A stretch of DNA of 64,000 nt from Pyrenopolyporus hunteri (Eukaryota > Ascomycota > Sordariomycetes > Xylariales > Hypoxylaceae): contig CADCXC010000008.1 of NCBI GenBank assembly GCA_902806595.1, positions 310,001-374,000 on the forward strand. Direction: 5' to 3'. This document shows positions 1-10,963 of this stretch, in pieces. The position numbers and the translations under genes are program-made. Each line of letters begins with the position of its first letter. The first letter of the stretch is position 1. The notes beneath the pieces were generated by a model. That model saw only the letters and a program-made list of their open reading frames with translations. It had not been told where the DNA came from and did not search any database.

Positions 1-1066
1 TCGTGAGCCAGACCGTTTCTGCATGTGGGGAGACATCTACTAACGTCGCCGCAAGGGTGGACTTGGTCCTTCGTCTCGTATGTGGGGATCGTGTCTCGAT
101 CACGTCATTGAGGTAGAAGTCGTCACCGCGGACGGCTCCATCCAGCGCGCCAGCGAGACCGAGAATAGCGATCTTTTCTTCGTAAGCGCTTCGTAGGTCC
201 TGTTTTACTTCAGCACACTCACATATTTATAGGCGTTGAAAGGTGCGGGTGCGGGCTTCGGTGTCATCACCGAGTTTGTTGTGAAGACGCACCCAGAGCC
301 CGGGAATGTCGTGCAGTACTCATTCTCGCTCTCCTTCGCCAAGCACGCCGATTTAGTTCCCGTCTTCCAGCAGTGGCAGGATCTTATCTCGGACCCCAAC
401 CTCGACCGACGATTCGGTACCGAGTTTGTCATGCATGAGCTCGGTGCTATTATCACCGCCACATTTTACGGGACGGAAGAGGAGTGGAAAGCTACGGGCA
501 TCCCAGACAGGATCCCCGTCGGAAATGTGTCCGTCGTTATAGATGACTGGCTAGCTGTCGTTGCTCAACAGGCCGAAGATGCCGCTCTATGGCTGTCGGA
601 ACTCCGCGTTGCCTTTACGGCTAGGAGCTTGGCCTTCCGTGCTGACGAGACGCTAACCCCGGACACTATCAGCAAGCTTATGAATTACATTGACGACGCG
701 AACCGTGGCACGCTTCTCTGGTTCCTGATTTTCGACGCTACTGGCGGTGCGATCAGCGATATCCCGATGAATGCGACGGCCTATTCCCACCGAGATAAGA
801 TCATGTTCTGCCAGGGATACGGTATAGGCATTCCGACTTTAACACAGACCACCAAGGATTTCGTCGGCGGTATCGTCAACACGATCCAGAGCAATGCCGT
901 GCAGTCTCTGACGACTTATCCTGGATATGTCGACCCGTTCCTAGCGGACCCCCAGTCATCGTATTGGGGCCCGAACCTGGACACCTTGGGGGCCATAAAG
1001 TCGAAGTGGGATCCCCGCGATTTATTCCACAACCCTCAGAGCGTGAGGCCCGGCGAGACCGAGTAG
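1..1066 (+). CDS. FAD-linked oxidoreductase with berberine-bridge C-terminus (partial, 5' end missing)
   Basis: Three exon pieces are visible: bases 1-2, 56-181 and 233-1066. The introns are 3-55 (GTGAGC, branch CTAAC) and 182-232 (GTAAGC). Joining exons gives the hallmark PCMH/BBE order: GGLGPSSRMWG, DHVIEVEVVTADGSIQRAS, then ALKGAGAGFGVITEF of the FAD-binding_4 fold. The C-terminus has the BBE signature YWGPN, then L..IKSKWDPRDLFHNPQSV, ending at the stop at 1064-1066. Family members oxidise sugars, oligosaccharides or alkaloids with O2 through FAD and are often secreted. The substrate cannot be told here because the bicovalent-FAD His/Cys region and signal peptide lie outside the window. 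No break is seen in the part present. Family assignment is firm, substrate unknown. Confidence 0.9.
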
Positions 1067-4000
1067 GCGTCGAGGGAACAGCGATAATCTTTGGCATCGA
1101 TACCCCCTTCTATGTTAATAATTCGATAGTACCCCCTACATAAGTTAATTAGGTTGCCATATGGTTCTCAATTCGTTAGCATCGGTTACCCTAGTCCTAT
1201 TCATTAACTTGCATGTTGACCCAATATTACCTAGATTATATGATCCACCCCAAGCGCACATCTTTGTGACATTCTTCGCGGAATTCCTTCAATCACGCAT
1301 TGATTCTTGTGCAGGGCCAAGGTTGGTGTCGCCGAACTCGCTCGCGACCGAAGTTTGCGGCTTGCTTTGGCAACTGGAGCGGCGGGGGATTTCGCCCGGA
1401 ACTACATTCCAACCACAGGAACGTTCCACCTATAGCAAGTTGTTGGTCAACTAGACCTGGCGTTATTCCTAATAAGAGCGTCATCTATAGAGTACCTAAT
1501 ATTTACTTACGTGTTCGGTGTCCGTTAAGGGTTACGCAAGTCGATACGTTGGACGATGAGTACGCTATAGCGGCGCCAGGTCAGACGTCGCTACGAGCTT
1601 TGCGTGTACTTCGTTTGGCTATGATGGGCGGGGCAGGTAACAAACTACAGTTTTATTAGAAAAGCGCGGCTTAGTTTGCCAGATTGGCTGATAACCCGTA
1701 TTCTAGCATAAGAAATAATATCATACAATACCAAGAGCAGAAGCACTATATTATATCCTCAATGAGTGAGATGCAATATAACGCATCAAGCCAGAATGTT
1801 TCGCTAAGTTAAGCTGTCTGAGTCTTAAAGCTGATCCACTATCGCATATTCCGCTAGTTCGGTGTAGAAATAAGTGGTTTTGTTGAGCAATGTCATTCCG
1901 GCGACTCCTTAGATAAACGCACGACACAATGCTACCGAAGTTAACAAGAGCCCTTTGAACCGAAGGTTGATGGGTAGAAAAGACTCAAGGATTCATAGGG
2001 GACGAGCATGCCAAGATACGACGTAATAATTACCGGAGGAGGGTGCCTGTCCGTGATCTACGTGAAGCTTTATGCGCCAACCGCCAGGGGATGGGGGCCG
2101 GAAATAGAATGTAGAGAGAGGAGAAAGCTCCGTTCTAGGGCTACTCGAGCGTTAGGAGTGCCAATACAGAATTGTCTTGTTGATAACAACAGAAAACGAA
2201 ACCTCGAGCGCAGTAAACTCCCGTTACCGTATAGCTTATCTATTATGAGCTTGTACGATATATGAATTGTCATCAGCATCGAAGAATTAGCGTCTAGATC
2301 TTATCAGCGTGCAATGACCATGCTGCTAATACCACAAAGCCTCCACATCGGTTGGGACCAACACGCTTAAACCTGTCATAGCTTTGAAGGATTCTAGGTT
2401 AAGGTTGAGTAACCCGCCCACGCCCCTCTTCATAAAGAGTTACACATATTGCGTGGAATCCAACAGACTCGTCCGTTTGTTTCTTTCCTTTCCTCTTCTG
2501 AGCGGCGGCGTTGCTGCAAACGCCTCCGCCACGTGAACAGGTTTAATACGCTACGGCTACGTCCGACACAGGAAGAACGCATTCTCGATCTAATGAATTG
2601 GGTATCAGAAATCCCATGGACACGACCGGAAAGGGGCGAAAGACATGATAAGGTAGTATCTATAACCCTAGGTTCTACTATGCTAGCGGGCTTTTCCGAC
2701 ATCTAATTTTACACCTTATGTTTAAAAGATGTTTCTCAGCAGCGTTATAGTTCTTGGCATAGTTAAGTTGATTACATATATATATATATTTATATGACCG
2801 TCTTGATATGATATAGCTGAGGATCTCTGGTATAGCCCATATATGGATACCCGACAGTATGTTTCATCCGAGCCCAACTGATCCTTGTCTATATCAGGTG
2901 CTGTGTAAGCGATAAGAATCAGAAAAAAATTTTGAGATCGGAACCTTTCCGGAGGGTCGGTACAGTGCTGGCCCGGTTCGTGAATTGCTGCCCTGACTAC
3001 ATAGTATCATCCGCTTCTCCCACCAAAACCCATCGTCTACCGAGTATCGCAGACTTGATAATTCGGGAAGCGGCCTTACAATGAGAGATATACACCCACA
3101 GTTAGCTTCATACCAAGGTAGCGGCATTTGAAAGAGGAATGCGTACGCGTAGCGCACATTCGTATACGACGGGATTTGAGCCAAGAAAGCGTTGGTAAAT
3201 ATGATCCTTATCCCGTTGCCGATCCGTGTGCTTTTCTTGACAACTTTCCTCTTTTCTTCTACGCTTTCAAAGACATAGGGCCCGCCCATCCTCTCGGCAT
3301 ACAGAAATGCTTAGATTCCCTTAATTTGCATGCAAGGCACATCCGTTTCCATCTCACGGTCTAGACAGTGCAAACATCTTCAACAATAGCAAGCCAAGTA
3401 GAAGACCGGAAGTCGGGACGGCCGATATCGAAACAAGACACAGATCCATTATTAAGTGCTCGACGAACGAAGATGAGAGAACTTGCCAAGATGTATGCAT
3501 TCTCTCTCCGTCAAGGGTGGCCAAGATTACGCTCCCGAGAGTCTGGCCGCAGCAATGAGGATGATCGGTGAAGTCTAGGTTGCTACTGAAGATGTGACAA
3601 TTGACCACATGACTCTCGAAACTCTCGAGAGTGACCGTCCTCGTAAGATTCAGAGCAACGAGAGCAAATGACACGGGAGCCGTGCTAACCGGGTAGAACC
3701 GTCTCGTCCTTGGAGCAATCCAGCAATTGGTTCGTCGAGGGATGGAAGCTGTCCTGGGCGTCGATATAGGCAAGTTGCTTCGAGATGATGCTCCGCCGAC
3801 TTCCAAAGCCCGAAACAAGGTCCTTATCAGCGATGAGCAACCGCCAAGAATATCTTCATACCGGGTCCCATCCGCGAGCCGGCTAGAGAGCGCTTACAGA
3901 AACCTACATCCACGCATCCGCAACATCGAGACGCGCAAGCAATGGAGACGGACCTGCACAAGTTCTCTTTTTTTTTTTTTTAATCACCCGCAGCCGGCCC

Positions 4001-4668
4001 ACAACACCAAGACCTCGACGGAAGAGGGCTACCCACTTACGATGCAGTGATCCGAGACCTTGCGCTCGATCGCGACACCGTAATGGTGGGAGCGCGCTAC
4101 GGCAACTCTTTCCCGTGCGGACCGAGCCTACTGACGCGCTTTACCGGCGCATCACCTGGCGACCAAGGCTGTCAGCTTCCGCCAGTACGCCACCTCCCGC
4201 CTCTAGAGGGGGGGCATGATTGCGCTGGTCCGGAGTACAGCGGTTTGGCCCGTCCTACTCGACGGCGCTGCCGAATTAGTAGGTAGACAAGTGGGTAGCA
4301 CAATGGGAAACAAAAAGGCCGAGGACCCATCAGGTACCCATTGAGGGTGTGTAGCAGTAGCATCCATTGTAAGGCATGGCAAGATAAGGTCAGGTACAGG
4401 CAAGTGAGTGAGCCAAGTGTCGCGGCGAAGGTCTCCCGCTGGGAAACACAGAGCGTGGACGTGAGGCACGAGAGGATAAAAATAATCTGCTTCGTGTGTC
4501 AAAATGCAGCTCCGAGATCCATAATGTCTGTTTCGCATGTGATAGCTCCCCTTGGGTTCGACTTATCTCGCAAGGGTCCCCGGTGACGACAATGAGCGGC
4601 TTTGACGTCCGAGCGGCCCACATGGCGATGCCCCTGGTTCGCTGCTGGCAAAGCTTGTTCTTGTTTGC

Positions 4669-4745
4669 ATACCTACCTATCTATCTTCCTACCCTACCCG
4701 TATGTAGGTAGGTAGGTAGGTATGTACCTAGGGTTGGTAGGTATA
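4669..4745. repeat. TACC/GGTA imperfect microsatellite, self-complementary
   Basis: A CCTA-rich run (ACCTACCTATCTATC) is followed about 30 bases later by its complement (GTAGGTAGGTAGGTAGG), so the tract can fold into a hairpin. It is one of over twenty such tracts scattered through the window. Confidence 0.85.
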
Positions 4746-5021
4746 TTATACGGTACCTGAGCAACGAATTGCCATCGTACCGAGATGGTATGTATTGTAC
4801 GATAGGTGGGAAATAGGCCGGCGACGCGTTCTCAAATGGTGTAGATCGGTTAAAAGCCACTATTGAATTGTGGCCCAGAACACCAAAGTCTTGGCTCGTT
4901 CATCACTCAGACACTATGTAAATTGTTACGCGTCTTACGTGCTCTGCCTCGATCGTTGGGGCTGATCTGGGCGAGCCCGGGACCTGAGTCAACGTTGCCA
5001 CACTCGCTATGGGTAGGAACT

Positions 5022-5050
5022 GACAGAATTCATCGACAGAATTCATCGAC
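5022..5050. repeat. 13-bp tandem duplication
   Basis: The unit GACAGAATTCATC occurs twice in a row with no mismatch, followed by GAC. No gene context is apparent. Confidence 0.9.
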
Positions 5051-6038
5051 AAATGGCATGCTCGTACGCTCGAGTCTCCGACTCGTTGCTGGCCACGCCC
5101 ACGCCGGACCGGGTGTTTTCGGATGTACCGTCTCTCTTCTGTGAGACCATCGCCCCCCCCCCTTCAAGCCCCTTTCTGTACCCCCACTGCGCCGAGAGCC
5201 AAGAGGCGCCAAGCATCGATATCTATCTACCGTGTGAGGCTCATGCTTAACCGTCCATGGGTAAGGCAGCAAGATCTAATTTGCTTGGGTGTGGCCCACC
5301 GGCCTCAATCAGCTTCACGTTTGACGTTGTCCAGTAGCTGTCCAGTAAGAAACATCTGCCGGGTTGGCATTGTTCTGGTCCAATAGGGACCGCTCTTGGT
5401 ACTGTGAGGCTCCATGACGATCTCCCTCTACGCCAAGTCGCCGCCTTGTCCTTAGTAACCAAACGCGATATCTGAAGAAGGCATTTTATCTTATTTTATT
5501 TTTTTTTGTGTTTCTCCTTTTCGCCTTGGCTCATTAGACGTCGCAGGCCGCGGGCTAGACAGGGCACGATTTCTATTTTTGACGATATCTTTGTTTTCAA
5601 CCCGTGGGGAGGGTCGGTTCTGGATTCTTCATGTCCTATGGTAATGCTCCTGATATGGGCGAAGCGCATCGCCAGCGATGGATCTCTCCATGCGGGCCGG
5701 TTTGCTCTCAACCGTGCGTGAGTATTTGAGGAGTTGTGCAACTCTGTATTCCGTACGTCGGATGCATGTATGTTTTCTATAGTTGAGCAAAGCGACGGTG
5801 GACCCTCGTAGTTAGACCTCATCAGGCAGTGCCGAAGATCGTAATGGAAGCCCGGGTTGGACAAGGGTGACTCTGCTCGACGATCGAGCTTATCAGGACC
5901 CTCTCGTGTGATTCGGGCCCTGGAAGAACCCATAGTCCTCTGTCATTAGATGTTTCCCGCTTCCAGATGTTTTCCTGCTATCTTGGCTGGACCCAACCGG
6001 GGTGGCTTGTGCTACCAATCTTCATAAAGGCTTCGTAA

Positions 6039-6303
6039 TTGCCCAGTCTCTTGACTGTATACCAAGACCTTATTCTTTTGGGTACGATTTCGATTTCATC
6101 TTATGAGTCTGGTACTCGCCTTGGGTTATTTTCTTTTTATTTCTCCTATTTCCCTTCGATTTCCTTCAGTTCGTCTAATCTAGTTCATCAGTTTACCTTG
6201 TCTTTCCATTTTCTCCCTTTCTCTTTTCTTCTTCGGTATTATATCGTTCTCAAAAAATAGAAAGAAAAAAAAAAGCCTTTTTTATAAATTTACCTTCGTA
6301 ACA
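6039..6303 (+). promoter_or_regulatory. Pyrimidine-rich 5' leader of the TDT transporter
   Basis: About 200 bases directly before the transporter start are dominated by T and C tracts (for example 6129-6240), followed by an A run. Such CT-rich leaders are common near transcription starts of filamentous fungal genes. The exact start site cannot be read. Confidence 0.4.
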
Positions 6304-7747
6304 ATGGAGCGAACTCTGACGGGTGCTCCCCTTTCTCGGGAAAATATATTACATCCCACCTCTTCGGCGCCGGCCTTATCTTCACGCGGCTCTGACACCA
6401 CAGCAACACATTTCCCTATAGACGAAAAGAGACATGATGAGCAATTACCCGGGACACAAGCTAGTTCCGCTGCTAGCTCTATCATGGAGGGTAAAGAGGG
6501 CCACGATCTAGAACACGGCAACAACGAGCATGGCCACAGCGAGCATCAAGATATCTACGACCCAAACCGACCGAAGCTTGGAATCCGCCAGCGCATGCAC
6601 CATTTCACGTGGGCGTGGTTTACTTTGCCCATGAGCACCGGTGGATTATCGCTCCTAATCTTTGCCCAGCCTCATCAGTTCCCTGGGCTTAAGCAGATCG
6701 GGTTATTCGTATACATCGTCAATATCATAATCTTCACCTTCTTAACCTTCGCTATGCTATCTCGATTCTTCCTTCACCACGGCGACTTTTACAGATCACT
6801 GTCACACCCTCGTGAAGGATTCTTCTTTCCGACCTACTTCTTATCGATCGCTACCATTATCACCAGCACCCAGCGATATGCCATCCCGAACAACGATACG
6901 CCGCTGATATGGGCGATCCAACTAGCCTTCTGGGGTTACGTTGTCATCACTCTCATAGTGGCCATCGGTCAGTATAGCTTCGTGTTCGCGACCCACAACT
7001 TCGGGTTACAGACGATGATGCCGACCTGGATACTCCCCATCTTCCCCATCATGCTTTCGGGAACCATCGCCTCCGTCATCGCCGATACGCAGCCCGAGAT
7101 CTCGGCCATACCCATTGTGGTCGCTGGTATGAGCTGCCAGGGTTTGGGTTTATTCGTCGCAATCATGATGTACGCCCACATGATCGGACGTCTAATGTCA
7201 GCCGGTATGTAGTTCAAGCCTCTATAAGGATAACATCGCGACGCAATTTGAGATAGAGTAGCTAACCAAGGAGATAGGTCTTCCGAACCGCGAGCATCGA
7301 CCCGGGCTGTTCATGAACGTGGGCCCTCCGGCCTTCACTGCGCTCGCGTTCATCGGTATGGCTAACGGCCTCCCCGACACCTTCGACAGGGAGATGGATG
7401 GGTTCATCGACGTCTATTTGATCAGGACGTTTGCTATCATCGGAGCCATCTTCCTGTGGGCATTATCTCTCTGGTGGTTCGGTATCGCGTTGGTCGCTGT
7501 ATTGAGCTCCCCCCCTAAATATTTCCACTTGGGCTGGTGGGCGATGGTCTTCCCTAACACCGGTTTCATCCTGGCAACGATTTCAATCACAAAGGAGTTC
7601 GGGAACGATGCAATGCAATGGGTCACAACTGGAATGTCCATCTGCTTGCTAGCCACGTATTTATTCGTCCTCTACAATCATATAAGGGCTGTCGTTATTC
7701 AGGATATTATGTACCCTGGGCGAGACGAAGATGTCAACGATCATTAA
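6304..7747 (+). CDS. TDT-family C4-dicarboxylate / anion transporter (Mae1/SLAC1-like)
   Basis: Two exons, 6304-7204 and 7278-7747, are split by a 73-bp intron (GTATGT..ATAG, branch GCTAAC) and encode 456 residues. About 90 hydrophilic residues with a His/Glu-rich tract (EHGNNEHGHSEH) precede a membrane domain of about ten hydrophobic segments. That domain opens with RMHHFTWAWFTLPMSTGGLS, the usual start of TDT/voltage-dependent anion channel proteins. The exon join restores MSAG-LPNREHRPGLFMNVGPP. Family members move malate and other C4-dicarboxylates (Mae1) or sulfite (Ssu1) across the plasma membrane. The wording of the core is closer to Mae1-type fungal paralogues than to Ssu1, but substrate is inference. 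It stands alone, with no neighbouring pathway genes. No truncation seen. Confidence 0.9.
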
Positions 7748-10700
7748 AAACAGGTTGATCTTTTCGGTTCTAACAGGCAACGCGGAAGGATGCTACACAG
7801 ATAACGTGTGACGTTCCCTTTCTACCCCCCTCTCTCTTCTTCACACCACACTCTTTTCAAAGAATAGTCTCTAGCATAAGCGCAACGGTACCCGAGCGGT
7901 TGCTCGGTTTGGTCGGACATCAAAAAAATCGGCTGGTTTTCCTTTTAGTTTTTTTTGAGATATCCCAAGCATTATAGATGGGCATGTTGTCAGAGTTTAT
8001 CGCCTTATAGATAATAATAAGAGGCGAACAAGAACTTAGCGTGTTTTAGTTTATTTTATTTTAGATAATAGACGTAGAATGGTTCTACTATTAAAAGAAT
8101 GGATTGTAATATTAGCGAAGCCGCTGTTCTGAAGTGTTTGTATTATCTATATTAATAGGAAGGCGACACAACATTAAGCTCGATATGTTATGCCTGCTTC
8201 TTAGGCTGGCCTAACTCAATGCGCTGTATGATTGTTACTAGTTTCGATTTCATATATTTATTATCTATTAGGTAGGTACCTATGTATAACTGTCTTCTAT
8301 GCTACCTACCTAGGTAATAAGTCACCCCGTGATACACGAACATTAGGACACAGTCCCGTAATCTCGTGAACAAGTATAGTTACCTATTCAGTGTTGTAGT
8401 CCATAAACTTGAACGAGCCTAACGCGATCGCGATAGTGGCAATGTGTGAATGCGATATAAATTATAGCTGATTCCGGGAGTCGGACAACGCCACCCCTTT
8501 TTCGGACCGCTCCGGATCCGGGTGCGCCGGCTCCGGGAGCCATAACTATTCTTTACCTAATACGATAGTGTGTCCGATATGTTCTCGTGGCCGACGGTAC
8601 ACAACTTTCGCCTAGGTAATATTATGTAGCCTTACACGTCACATTACGTTGAATGGGTACCAGGCAACTCGCCATTGCCGTAGCACACGAGTCTATACAA
8701 TAAATCAGCTTGTATCCCCTTACCTGTACCTACTTAACTCGCGTGCCGGAAAATCTACTGGTATACCGTCTAAAGCTGATGTGGCTGGCCGAAAATGCCG
8801 GCTTCCGCCAGGCTTAAATTGAGAGCATCTTCGCGAGACTTGCATTCACCTGCAGCTGTGTCTCTCATGGTGATGTAACAGTGGTCGAGAGGTGACGTAG
8901 CGCAAACGATCACACTACCTATCTAGCTCCCGTCCGCGAGGACACGAAATAGACTTAAAACTGCTTGGGACGCTTAGCATTGCGGATCGCACACGTCGAA
9001 AAAGATACAATGCCTAGGGTACGTAGGCTATTGGGTTGGATCCTTGCCTCGGCAGCTAGGGGAGTGGGTATACGGCATTCAGTGCGACAAAAAAAGAAAC
9101 AGACGTAGGCGTGCAGACGTCGTCCAGCCTAGTCGTGTAAGGGGCACAGATTAACCTATTTTCCACGAACTCGCTAGAAGGTTAGACCTTCGCGGGGTTT
9201 GGGTTCGACTGCAACCAGAGTTAGTAGGTATGCATCGTCAACGGCAAATGCTACGTACCATGTAATAAATTGGATAGGTAGGGGAAAAGAATGCTATAAG
9301 CAGCCAATCCCGTGGCTGACGTCGCATTGTTGAAGTCCGTAGGATGGCGCCGAGGCTTCTGGATTCAGCGCTTGACAAGGAACAGATAGCGTACCTACCT
9401 TGGTACCTACCTATATATGTTGTTTGGAAGAGCTCGACGTACGCAGTAGATCAGTTGGTACCTAAATTGCACTGCCGATGGCCGTGGCGGATTTTACCGC
9501 CGCGTTGGGAGTATTTCCCTAATAGGGGAGGTCGCCCATACTGGGCTTCACAACTCGATCGGTTGCGCCGTTAGTACCAAGACGCAACTTACTGCAGTCT
9601 TTCTTCGGCCAAAGCCTTCGAGAGCCGCATCAGGCAACTCGAGAGACGTCGACTATCTAGGTCCGAAGCCCGCCATTCAGTTTGAGGGTACCCGGATAGA
9701 CGGACGGGTTTGCTCCATGTTATTGTCCTCATATCGTATTCGCCTCATGGAAGAAATGGCCTACCCAGGGGGGTCACTAATACAAGCACGACATCGCATG
9801 GGGTGGCATTCTCATCCCGAACGCGTGCAGGAATCCCCGTTAGTAAAGGCGTGTACTTTATCGACAGCCAATACGCGATTGTTCGACGGGACGCCTTGCC
9901 GTGCCGAGCCCTTTCTGCCAGGACTTTGGCTGCTCCAAGTGTCTCGTTTTAAAGCATCGTGTCTTCTCGATGCGACTATGACACTATCCACACTGCGCGC
10001 ATTGAAGATCTGCCACTACATAATCAGCGACTCTTATGTGTGCGACAGGTGGCGCGCCATTGGATTCGTCGCTTCTGGTCTTATCTCGCTCAGACATGCT
10101 ACTGTGCCACTGGGACACCATGCAGGATATCTTACTCCAACTGGGCGTCTTCCCGCAATTCATTTTGAAGGAACAAATGATGCGATAGGACCCCGGACCT
10201 GAACACTTAGTCGTCTTGCTTAACCCACCTGTGTGTAGATATGAATAGACGAGACAAGCAAGGCTCGTGGACCCTAAGCTAAGATTACCAGAGTGAAGAA
10301 CCGGCTTGATGATTATTAACCGCTTTGATAACTCACCTTGAAGCGTAGTATGTTCGTTGAGTTTTCCGGCAGAATCCCCTCGAGTCTGATATCTCCGTGC
10401 CCACCCGCGCCCGTCTGCTACTTTGGGGAAAACAGTTAGGGTCAGTGGCTATTACCCACGAGAGAGGAACATGGATAATTTCACCACCCATGAAGAATTG
10501 CCTAATTCAGACCCGGACTCCACGCCCACGACCAGTAAGCAGCGCTGACCCCCCTGCCAAGCTTCTCCAGGTCAAGGAACTGCTGCAGCTATCCTTCTGT
10601 CTCCCCTGTAGGCCCTGTATCTAATACTACTACGGAAGCTGCATCGATAACGGCGAACGAGCAAGCGAGCCAGCCAGCCAGCTTAGCGACTCTATCAACC

Positions 10701-10963
10701 CTCACTTTCATAATGCAACGCAGGCGCGCGGCGCGATGGCACGTCCAATCTTGCATGCGTTGATCCATAACTTGGCGAGTCCCGGTTGCTCGCCGCTCCC
10801 ACGGAATACTTCTCCCAACTACAAATACTCATGGCGACTCCCGCCTTAGTATGGAAGGATAGGTCCCTACCTCCTCCTGGCCATCTATCGCTGGGCCGTT
10901 CGGTGCTCCCATACTCTCTTTCCTTTCGCCTCTAAACGTTCGCTCGCTGGCTCGGTATCGAAT
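7748..10963. other. Intergenic stretch, no gene seen
   Basis: It begins with the probable 3' UTR of the transporter (T-rich to about 8000). The rest has only short chance frames; the longest, at 9717-10202 (+), shows no domain or coherent codon use. TAGGTACC-type microsatellite pieces lie at about 8270-8312 and 9397-9412. The last few hundred bases before 10964 are GC-richer and presumably hold the subtilase promoter. Confidence 0.6.

Larger units (their letters stand above)
1067..6038. other. Gene-poor stretch, no convincing gene
   Basis: No open frame here has a recognisable domain, codon pattern or splice structure, and overlapping frames on both strands look like chance. A GC-richer patch at about 4020-4270 may be a relic, but no family was recognised. 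The stretch contains a TA microsatellite (about 2773-2795), a T run near 3969-3982, a 13-bp tandem duplication (5022-5050) and a TAGG/CCTA microsatellite (4669-4745). Confidence 0.6.

Noticed and set aside
3354..4290. Overlapping frames on both strands around a GC-rich patch, possible pseudogene
   Set aside because: Fragments such as EAVLGVDIGKLLRDD look protein-like but no family was recognised and frames do not join through plausible introns.
9195..9225. GGGTTCGACTGCAACC resembling a tRNA B-box
   Set aside because: No A-box at the right distance and no cloverleaf could be folded by eye.
9717..10202. 161-residue open frame (+)
   Set aside because: No domain, no signal peptide, random-looking composition, and overlapping frames of similar length on the same strand; most likely chance.
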